A DNA stretch of 34,656 nt from Candidatus Woesearchaeota archaeon. GTDB lineage: Archaea > Nanobdellota > Nanobdellia > Woesearchaeales > GW2011-AR4. Both the position numbers and the translations under genes were made by a program. Shown here piece by piece: positions 25,393 to 30,164 of the stretch (positions within the stretch are counted from its first letter, which is position 1; every line of letters starts with the position of its first letter). The notes below the pieces were generated by a model. It was not told the DNA's origin. It saw only the letters and a list, made by a program, of their open reading frames with translations, and did not search any database. Location of the stretch: contig JAHWGX010000030.1 in NCBI GenBank assembly GCA_019323655.1, forward strand, positions 1-34,656, given 5' to 3'.

Positions 25393-25627
25393 CAACTACC
25401 ACCCTGTAGAATATTGCTTCTGACGCTGTAGAGCTTTTTCTTGTGATTTTTATTACATCTCCAGGCTTGGCATCTAATGAGCTTATTGCCGGGTCTGTCT
25501 TCACTATCCTTGGGACTTCCTTTAGAGAAATATTGTACTTCTCAAGCAGCTTTTCTTTTTGGCTGTCACTCAGCTTTGAGTGCTTCGGTATCAGTATGTG
25601 CTTATCAGCTTTAAATTTTTTCTTCAT
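25385..25627 (-). CDS. rpoH: DNA-directed RNA polymerase subunit H (Rpb5-like)
   Basis: 80 aa, the typical length of archaeal H. It shows HILIPKHSKLSDSQKEKLL near the start and PRIVKTDPAISSLDAKPGDVIKITRKS...FYRVVV, all hallmark segments of the Rpb5 C-terminal domain. First gene of the polymerase operon. The TATA box at 25653-25660, about 26 bases upstream of the ATG, predicts a leaderless or nearly leaderless mRNA. Confidence 0.93.
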   Translation of the reverse strand: MKKKFKADKHILIPKHSKLSDSQKEKLLEKYNISLKEVPRIVKTDPAISSLDAKPGDVIKITRKSSTASEAIFYRVVVDV

Positions 25628-25652
25628 GCTGTCGCTAAATCCTCTCAGATTT

Positions 25653-25660
25653 TTTATAAA
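25653..25660 (-). promoter_or_regulatory. TATA box of the RNA polymerase operon
   Basis: TTTATAAA centred about 29 bases before the rpoH ATG. It lies only four bases beyond the 3' end of tRNA-Lys, so the polymerase operon promoter abuts the tRNA gene. Confidence 0.55.
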
Positions 25661-25678
25661 TTAATGGGCCGGACGAGA

Positions 25679-25714
25679 CTTTCAGGGCAAATATATAACC
25701 TGTATGTATTTGCT
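25679..25714 (-). other. T-loop intron of tRNA-Lys (position 59/60)
   Basis: 36 nt. Its own stem GCAAATA/TATTTGC forms the outer helix. The central helix TTCA/TGAA is perfect and both 3-nt bulges (AAA, AGT) are in register, so splicing yields T-loop TTCAAAT. Confidence 0.82.
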
Positions 25715-25736
25715 TTTGAACTCGCGACCACCTGAT

Positions 25737-25764
25737 TTCATTTAGTTCTGCATTCGAGCCTTAA
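25737..25764 (-). other. Anticodon-loop intron of tRNA-Lys (position 37/38)
   Basis: 28 nt between CTTTTA and ATCAGG. The central helix of the bulge-helix-bulge has a mismatch at U33 and the outer helix is weak, so this is a relaxed motif. The ends could shift by one base without changing the product. Confidence 0.72.
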
Positions 25765-25826
25765 TAAAAGTCAGGTGCTCTACCAGCCTGAGCTACCGGC
25801 CCAGGTTATAAACGCCCTGGCCGGGA

Positions 25827-25859
25827 CTTTCGGAGCTTGCAATCATATAGCATAGCTGT
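25827..25859 (-). other. T-loop intron of tRNA-Asp (position 59/60)
   Basis: 33 nt at the same position as in tRNA-Lys, with the same flanking exon bases TTCAAA and T and the same 3' ending AAAG. Central helix TTCA/CGAA has one mismatch; the internal stem is AGCT/AGCT extended by TGC/GCA with a bulged A. Confidence 0.8.
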
Positions 25860-25880
25860 TTTGAACCCAGGTCGAAGCCG

Positions 25881-25910
25881 TTCGGCACAACATGCTCAGC
25901 CATTGTTGAT
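25881..25910 (-). other. Anticodon-loop intron of tRNA-Asp (position 37/38)
   Basis: 30 nt between CTGTCG and C. Central helix CTGT/GCCG has a mismatch only at U33; the internal stem is CAACA/TGTTG. Confidence 0.78.
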
Positions 25911-25928
25911 CGACAGGGCTTCATGATA

Positions 25929-25958
25929 GTTCCTGCAGCTTATTAGTTTTAAGCTGCG
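25929..25958 (-). other. D-loop intron of tRNA-Asp (position 19/20)
   Basis: 30 nt with a perfect 8-bp stem GCAGCTTA/TAAGCTGC. The central helix GCCT/AGGA (three of four pairs) lies between bulges GGC and ACT. Splicing restores D-loop AGCCTGGTA, which closely matches the unbroken D-loop of the neighbouring tRNA-Lys (AGGCTGGTA). Confidence 0.8.
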
Positions 25959-25978
25959 CCAGGCTACACTACCAGGGC

Positions 25979-26328
25979 ATTTGGATATAACTGCGTAGAT
26001 AAGCCTTTTTAGCAAACATGCCGAAATTATAGCCTTTTGACTAAAGAAGGATTACTACACATTTAAAAAAGAAATTTTCGGTTATTTATAAATTTTACTA
26101 CTTTTGGGGTCTCTAAAAGGCTTGACAAAGGGCAAAATTCAATCATACATCCACAATAAATAAGCAGGGCGGAGCGCTATGGAAGGAGAGCGACGCCCTG
26201 CAGTAAACTTGCAGAGCATATTGAAAAATAATAACAGTGTAAAATAATCAAAATTTGTTGTCCAGTTGCTTACGCCGCCAATTGCCACATTAGAAAGTTA
26301 TATAAACAAGGCTTAAGTATCTAGATTT
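25979..26328. repeat. Intergenic region with a short GC-rich palindromic element (26164-26201)
   Basis: No ORF is credible in this 350-base gap between divergently transcribed tRNA-Asp and aIF1A. The hairpin GCAGGGCG/CGCCCTGC (26164-26171/26194-26201) encloses 22 bases. The element matches the outer arms of the larger structure at 17077-17161 read on the opposite strand (GGCGGAGCG near one end, GGAGAGCGACGCCC near the other), so it looks like a short form of the same repeat. Promoter-like AT-rich boxes for the tRNAs are present (26059-26093) but none sits at a decisive distance. Confidence 0.55.
26298..26306 (+). promoter_or_regulatory. TATA box of the aIF1A gene
   Basis: TTATATAAA centred 27 bases before the ATG at 26329, with no Shine-Dalgarno, predicting a leaderless mRNA. 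Confidence 0.55.
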
Positions 26329-26685
26329 ATGTATAAGAAGCATTCTGGCAAGAAGAAGGATAATCTTACTGAAGATGAGAGGCAGCAGCAGGAAATAAGC
26401 AGGATTAAATTGCCCAAAGGAAACCAGACATTGGGAATCCTGGAGCAGAGGCTTGGGGCTTCAAGAATGCGCGTCAGATGCCTGGACGGGAAAACAAGAA
26501 TATGCAGAATACCGGGAAGGTTAAAGAGAAGGCTGTGGGTAAGGGAAAATGACATTGTAATTGTGGAGCCGTGGGAATTCATGGGTGAAGGCAAAGGCGA
26601 TGTCATGTACAAATACACCCCGACACAGGTTGTGTGGCTGAAAAACAAAGGCTACCTGAAGAAAATTGAGGCAGAAGAGTTCTAA
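26329..26685 (+). CDS. eif1a: Translation initiation factor aIF1A
   Basis: 118 aa. A basic N-terminal tail (MYKKHSGKKK) is followed by the S1/OB core: LPKGNQTLGILEQRLGASRMRVRCLDGKTRICRIPGRLKRRLWVRENDIVIVEPWEF. The tail ends in YTPTQVVWLKNKGYL. This is the eIF1A/aIF1A family (bacterial IF1 homolog), which binds the ribosomal A site during initiation. Length is standard. Confidence 0.94.
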   Translation: MYKKHSGKKKDNLTEDERQQQEISRIKLPKGNQTLGILEQRLGASRMRVRCLDGKTRICRIPGRLKRRLWVRENDIVIVEPWEFMGEGKGDVMYKYTPTQVVWLKNKGYLKKIEAEEF

Positions 26686-26727
26686 ATACAATTCAAAAAG
26701 TTCTTTTACTACTCCAGAATAGAAATA

Positions 26728-26735
26728 TTTAAATA
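26728..26735 (+). promoter_or_regulatory. TATA box of the Ada-like membrane protein gene
   Basis: TTTAAATA centred 29 bases before the ATG at 26761, with no ribosome site, predicting a leaderless transcript. Confidence 0.5.
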
Positions 26736-26760
26736 GTAGGTGTGATTTGTCCTAAATAAA

Positions 26761-27294
26761 ATGGGGGCAAAGTTTACAGCATTTGTCATGCATATTGTAA
26801 TGTTGATTACACTTCTTGGGCTTATAAGCATGATTTTTGACCTGCACAGGTTTGCATTTTACGGGGAATTTTTAATTTTTCTTGCCCTTGCCCTTGTTGC
26901 AGTAGTGTCCAGCGTAGGAATCCTGAATAATTTAAGGTGGGCATGGGTTCTGCTTACATTGTTTTTTGCATTTGTGTTCCTGGACATGGTTTTCATTTAT
27001 GTTATTTCAGCTGCAGAAATCCAGTTCTTTTTGCTGCTGCTTGTGGCATCCGTAGTAGGCTTCTTTTTGTCTCTTTTTAGCATAGAAAAGCCAAAAGCTG
27101 AAATTGAGGAGCCTGCCGAAGAGGTCAAAAAAACATTCAAGCCTGGAAAATACATAGCAAGCAAGACCGGTGTAAAATTCCACGCGCCAAAATGCGACTG
27201 GGCAAAAAGAATAAAGAAAAGCAATGCAGTCTGGTTCGACACAAAAGGCGAAGCAAAAAGCGCAGGCTATAAGGCAGATGATTGTGTTAGGTGA
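26761..27294 (+). CDS. Four-helix membrane protein with C-terminal Ada-like metal-binding motif
   Basis: 177 aa. Four hydrophobic segments occupy residues ~5-110 (LITLLGLISMIF; FLIFLALALVAVVSSVG; WVLLTLFFAFVFLDMVFIYVIS; FFLLLLVASVVGFFLSLF). An acidic linker follows, then about 50 cytoplasmic residues: YIASKTGVKFHAPKCDWAKR, a spacer, then FDTKGEAKSAGYKADDC. That tail resembles the Ada metal-binding motif (His/Cys/Cys) that is fused to many prokaryotic proteins and may bind Zn. Function unknown; sensing or anchoring of a nucleic acid or protein is possible. The next gene is coupled: its ribosome site overlaps this stop codon. Confidence 0.75.
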   Translation: MGAKFTAFVMHIVMLITLLGLISMIFDLHRFAFYGEFLIFLALALVAVVSSVGILNNLRWAWVLLTLFFAFVFLDMVFIYVISAAEIQFFLLLLVASVVGFFLSLFSIEKPKAEIEEPAEEVKKTFKPGKYIASKTGVKFHAPKCDWAKRIKKSNAVWFDTKGEAKSAGYKADDCVR

Positions 27295-27299
27295 TTTCT

Positions 27300-27809
27300 A
27301 TGGGTGATAATAGCACTGGGAGAATAACAGGAGATTGGACTCCAAAGCAATGGATTATGGGAGAAAAAAGAGTAGATTTTTGTTTTGGTCCACATGGTGA
27401 AGAGTTATATCAAGTTTGGGAAAAAGAAAAAGATTCTATAAAATATTTTGTGACTATTAATAAAAGGAAAGATGAACCAACTTATGGGCATGCAACTGAT
27501 TTTGAGATAGAGTATGATGAATCAACAGTGAGTATGGTGGGTATAAAAGATGGGGAAGTTTATACATCAGAATATGAAGATGCTACTAATCCAGTAGAAA
27601 ACCCAAAAGCAATGACCCTTGAAGAAACTTTAATAGTTCAAGAACAATTTCTAGAAACATTAAAAGACTTCCCAAAAGAAGAATTAAAGAAGCGATTGAT
27701 TAGTGATCTAGCAGAATATGTATCAATTTATGAAGCAAGTTTATTTGGAGACCCTTTAGAACCAGGAATATTATTGAGGGATCTAGGGAGATTTGTAGAG
27801 GTATACTAA
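27300..27809 (+). CDS. Hypothetical acidic protein, 169 aa
   Basis: Start chosen at ATG 27300 because GGTGAT lies five bases upstream and spans the previous stop; a GTG at 27291 lies within that ribosome site. The protein is soluble, acidic and rich in Glu and Lys, with no family that I recognise. Segments: WTPKQWIMGEKRVDFCFGPHGEELYQVW, a beta-rich middle, then a helical half (LEETLIVQEQFLETLKDFPKEELKKRL). Base use is more AT-rich than in adjacent genes (many TTA, ATA, AGA, AAA codons). It could be a recent arrival. Confidence 0.6.
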   Translation: MGDNSTGRITGDWTPKQWIMGEKRVDFCFGPHGEELYQVWEKEKDSIKYFVTINKRKDEPTYGHATDFEIEYDESTVSMVGIKDGEVYTSEYEDATNPVENPKAMTLEETLIVQEQFLETLKDFPKEELKKRLISDLAEYVSIYEASLFGDPLEPGILLRDLGRFVEVY

Positions 27810-27871
27810 AGCACTCTCAGAAAGCAAAATTCTTAACTATTAAAATAAACCACAAAAACATTACTTAAACA

Positions 27872-28315
27872 TCACTTCTTCCACAAATAAATTACCAGTC
27901 CGATAAAGCCTATGCAGGCAAAGCTGTCTGCAATGTTGAAGACAGGCCATATTCTGAAGTCCAGAAAATCTATGACATAGCCGTAAATAACCCTGTCGAT
28001 TAAGTTTCCAATTGTGCCGCCTAAAATAAACCCAATAATAATCTGCAAAAACAATTCTTTATCCTTGATTTTATCCAAGTAATAAAAAACAGTTCCAATA
28101 ACAATCAAAGCGATAAAAACCAAAATCCATTTTTGGTTCTGCAAAATCCCGAATCCTGCCCCGAAGTTATGTATGCGACTCAAGTGAAAGATATTTTTTA
28201 TTACCGGGAAAGAGCTGTTCAGCTGAAAATGGGTTTTTATAAAAAATTTTGAAATCTGGTCGGCCAAGACAACAATTAACGCTGTTGAGAATATAGTCAG
28301 GTATTTGTTTTTCAT
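27872..28315 (-). CDS. lspA: Lipoprotein signal peptidase (LspA)
   Basis: 147 aa with four hydrophobic segments. The family motifs are all here: ADQISKFF near residue 18, IHNFGAGFGIL near 48, GTIGNLIDRVIYGYVIDFLDF with catalytic Asp near 116, and FNIADSF with catalytic Asp near 130. These match bacterial signal peptidase II, an aspartyl protease that cuts prolipoproteins before the lipidated Cys. Most archaea lack a recognisable LspA. No lgt-like gene is in the window. TATA TTTATATAA (28338-28346) predicts a leaderless mRNA. Confidence 0.88.
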   Translation of the reverse strand: MKNKYLTIFSTALIVVLADQISKFFIKTHFQLNSSFPVIKNIFHLSRIHNFGAGFGILQNQKWILVFIALIVIGTVFYYLDKIKDKELFLQIIIGFILGGTIGNLIDRVIYGYVIDFLDFRIWPVFNIADSFACIGFIGLVIYLWKK

Positions 28316-28337
28316 GATTTAACAGAAAGGACAATTG

Positions 28338-28346
28338 TTATATAAA
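28338..28346 (-). promoter_or_regulatory. TATA box of lspA
   Basis: TTTATATAA on the minus strand, centred 27 bases before the lspA ATG and just after the stop codon of the Pro/Gln-rich gene. Confidence 0.5.
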
Positions 28347-28351
28347 TACTT

Positions 28352-28807
28352 TTAGTAGTACTTTCTTCCTCTGCTGTAGTCCTGCTCTCCTCTGGCAATT
28401 GCTTCCAGGTTAGCCAGCCTTTGGTTTAAGCTTTCAATGGAGGCCCTTAAAGCGTCAAGCTTGCTAGATATAATCTCAAGATTCTTTGAGGCCATTTCCT
28501 GCGGGCTTCCGAAACTTGGCTGTGGCTGCTGGAATTGCTGAGGATATGAAGGCGCTGAAGGCATTGAGGGTGTTTGTGGAAATCCTTGAGGCTGCGGATA
28601 CTGCTGGCTGTAACTCTGGCCTGATCCCATGCCTATGCTGGGCGGGGTAAATTCAGGCTGCCCTAAACCAGTTTGGCCTGCTCCAGGAACTTTAGGAGTC
28701 CCGGCGCCAAAATCATCGCCAAAAGCCAGATTATCCTTGTCTCCCAAACCAATGTCTGCAAATTCGTCTTTTTTCTTCCAGAACATAACCTTGTCGAGAA
28801 TACCCAT
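28352..28807 (-). CDS. Pro/Gln-rich protein with C-terminal coiled coil
   Basis: 151 aa. Residues 1-~30 are charged and ordered (MGILDKVMFWKKKDEFADIG), ~30-100 are low-complexity Gly/Pro/Gln/Ser, and ~105-140 form a helical coiled coil (EIISSKLDALRASIESLNQRLANLEAIARG). GAGGTG lies seven bases before the ATG, and a TATA-like TATTTAAAT near 28845-28853. Similar small proteins with a disordered middle and a terminal coiled coil recur in DPANN genomes (recalled, not searched). Function unknown; oligomeric scaffold is a guess. Confidence 0.7.
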   Translation of the reverse strand: MGILDKVMFWKKKDEFADIGLGDKDNLAFGDDFGAGTPKVPGAGQTGLGQPEFTPPSIGMGSGQSYSQQYPQPQGFPQTPSMPSAPSYPQQFQQPQPSFGSPQEMASKNLEIISSKLDALRASIESLNQRLANLEAIARGEQDYSRGRKYY

Positions 28808-28874
28808 AGAGCACCTCTTTTTTCCAGCTTAGTATATGCTCATTTAAATATTTTTGTTTTTTTATTTTACAAAA

Positions 28875-29474
28875 CTACCTAGAAGCATCTGCCTGCCTTT
28901 CCACTTCAAGTTTCTTTGCTATTGCATTTGAAGCAGGGCTCAGCCTGTAAGCGTTTATTATCTCTTCTGCAAGGCAGTTTTCGATTGGTTTTTTTGAGTT
29001 GAAAGACTTGTGGTAAGCGCCCTGCGCCATATGCCTCAATGCCAAGTCTACCCGCCTCTGAGGCGCGCACTCGACTGCTTTGGGATACCTTGCACCGCCA
29101 TATTCTACGGTTATTATTTCCTCGCGCTGGGCGGCATTTTCAAGCGCTTTTACAAAAACTTTCAGCGGGTTTTCCTTTACCTGCCTTTCTATGGCATCAA
29201 AAACATTGTGCACAATAAAAAAGGCTTTGTTCGCTTTTCCTGTTAGGTAGTAGCTCGTCTTAAAGTGCTTCTTGCTTTTATGCCCTGGTATCATAATCTT
29301 GTTGATAAGCCTTTCAACTATGAAGACCTTGCTTTTATGGAACCTGTTTTTAGCATACCTTGCCCCTGTTTTAGGGACAATTTTAGGCTCCAGGTTAATG
29401 TAAGAGACGAGTCCGGGATCCTCTACCTTAATCCCTTCTACATCCCACTTGTTGAAAGCCTTTAACTGAGACAT
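28875..29474 (-). CDS. rps7: Ribosomal protein S7
   Basis: 199 aa. The family blocks KVFIVERLINKIMIPGHKSKKHFKTSYYLTGKANKAF, NPLKVFVKALENAAQREEI, YGGARYPKAVECAPQRRVDLALRHMAQGA and LAEEIINAYRLSPASNAIAKKLEVERQADASR are clear; the last is the archaeal/eukaryotic S7 ending. It nucleates assembly of the 30S head. It follows S12 by 10 bases in the conserved order. Confidence 0.95.
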   Translation of the reverse strand: MSQLKAFNKWDVEGIKVEDPGLVSYINLEPKIVPKTGARYAKNRFHKSKVFIVERLINKIMIPGHKSKKHFKTSYYLTGKANKAFFIVHNVFDAIERQVKENPLKVFVKALENAAQREEIITVEYGGARYPKAVECAPQRRVDLALRHMAQGAYHKSFNSKKPIENCLAEEIINAYRLSPASNAIAKKLEVERQADASR

Positions 29475-29484
29475 TTTAAGCTGA

Positions 29485-29922
29485 TTATTTCCTTGCTTTT
29501 TCTATTATTCCTTTTAATAAAGCATCCAGGCTCTGGTCATTTACCTTGATAACCTGCCATCTTACGCCGGGAATATCGCCTTTGCTTTTTCCCATTGCTC
29601 CCCCTATGCATTCCACTGTGACCTTGTCGTGCTCGTCAATGAGCTTTGTTGCCCCATCTCCTGGGCAGAATGCTGTTACCTGCCTGCCATTCTTAATGAG
29701 CTGTATCCTTACGCATTTTCTCATTGCGGAATTTGGCTGCTTTGCCTCAAGCTGAACTTTTTCCAAAACAATCCCGTCTGCCTGAGAAGCTCCCTCTAAT
29801 GGGTCTGACTTCACCTTCAGCCTTCTGACTCTCCTGATATACCACTTGTCAGCCCGCCTGCTTTTGTGCCTTCTCAGCTTGAGCTTCTTTCCTGCATTCA
29901 TTCCCCTGCTTTTCTTTGCCAT
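29485..29922 (-). CDS. rps12: Ribosomal protein S12
   Basis: 145 aa, archaeal/eukaryotic (S23-type) form. Key segments are a basic N-terminus (GKKLKLRRHKSRRADKWYI), GIVLEKVQLEAKQPNSAMRKCVRIQLIKNGRQVTAFCPGDGATKLIDEHDKVTVE and GDIPGVRWQVIKVN. PNSA is the decoding-centre loop. In many archaea S12 and S7 follow nusA directly; here they are about 12 kb away, though on the same strand. A TATA-like box precedes. Confidence 0.95.
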   Translation of the reverse strand: MAKKSRGMNAGKKLKLRRHKSRRADKWYIRRVRRLKVKSDPLEGASQADGIVLEKVQLEAKQPNSAMRKCVRIQLIKNGRQVTAFCPGDGATKLIDEHDKVTVECIGGAMGKSKGDIPGVRWQVIKVNDQSLDALLKGIIEKARK

Positions 29923-29944
29923 AGAAATTTCAGAAATTAATCCT

Positions 29945-29954
29945 TATTTTTAAA
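29945..29954 (-). promoter_or_regulatory. TATA-like box of the S12-S7 operon
   Basis: TTTAAAAATA on the minus strand, about 27 bases before the S12 ATG, suggesting a leaderless transcript. Confidence 0.45.
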
Positions 29955-29965
29955 TGTTTGGTATA

Positions 29966-30140
29966 TGTAAAGTAAACCTCAAATGTATGCACAAGGGGCT
30001 GTGCCTAATTTAGGGGAGGTGGGTGGGCAGAATAAATAAAAGATATCAACTAAAACTGCCCGAGAGGGATTTTTGGCTTCAGTTCCGCTCCGGCACAGCC
30101 CCCCTTAAAATGCTTGCTAGGAAACTTGCTTTACAGCGTA
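29966..30140. repeat. Structured palindromic intergenic element
   Basis: Outer stem AAGGGGCTGTGCC (29993-30005) pairs with GGCACAGCCCCCCTT (30092-30106), 13 pairs with two extra C. Inner stem GGGCAG/CTGCCC (30025-30030/30056-30061) and mini-hairpin CCC-GAGA-GGG follow. The flanks continue the inverted symmetry (TGTAAAG near 29966, CTTTACA near 30130). It lies between the coaBC stop and the S12 promoter, both on minus. No ORF. Possible roles: mobile palindromic repeat, coaBC 3' structure, or small RNA. Confidence 0.55.
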
Positions 30141-30164
30141 TGTTCTTAATTCGACAAAAAGGTT

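Larger units (their letters stand above)
25665..25802 (-). tRNA. tRNA-Lys(TTT) with two introns
   Basis: Removing 64 bases gives a normal 74-nt tRNA. The acceptor stem is GGGCCGG/CCGGCCC, discriminator A, with no encoded CCA. The D arm is GCTC-AGGCTGGTA-GAGC. The anticodon stem is CCTGA/TCAGG with loop CTTTTAA, the anticodon UUU for Lys. The T arm is GCGAG-TTCAAAT-CTCGT. Intron 1 (28 nt, 25737-25764) is at the usual position 37/38. Intron 2 (36 nt, 25679-25714) interrupts the T-loop at 59/60 and has a clear bulge-helix-bulge: four pairs TTCA/TGAA between bulges AAA and AGT. The gene lies 10 bases after tRNA-Asp on the same strand. Intron ends are inferred from folding. Confidence 0.88.
25813..25978 (-). 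tRNA. tRNA-Asp(GTC) with three introns
   Basis: Removing 93 bases (30+30+33) gives a 73-nt tRNA. The acceptor stem is GCCCTGG/CCAGGGC with discriminator G. The D arm is GTGT-AGCCTGGTA-TCAT, with the 13/22 mismatch often seen in archaeal tRNA-Asp. The anticodon arm is AAGCC-CTGTCGC-GGCTT (anticodon GUC). The T arm is CTGGG-TTCAAAT-CCCGG. Introns lie in the D-loop (25929-25958, between positions 19 and 20), the anticodon loop (25881-25910, 37/38) and the T-loop (25827-25859, 59/60). More than half of the gene is intron. No CCA is encoded. It is followed after 10 bases by tRNA-Lys, likely one precursor. Confidence 0.87.

Noticed and set aside
25681..25978. tRNA genes read as pseudogenes because of insertions
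   Set aside because: All stems are intact after removal of the insertions, insertion ends carry bulge-helix-bulge motifs and fall at known archaeal intron positions.
29993..30106. Candidate SRP RNA or RNase P RNA
   Set aside because: Too short, and the conserved SRP Alu/S-domain and RNase P core motifs are not seen.
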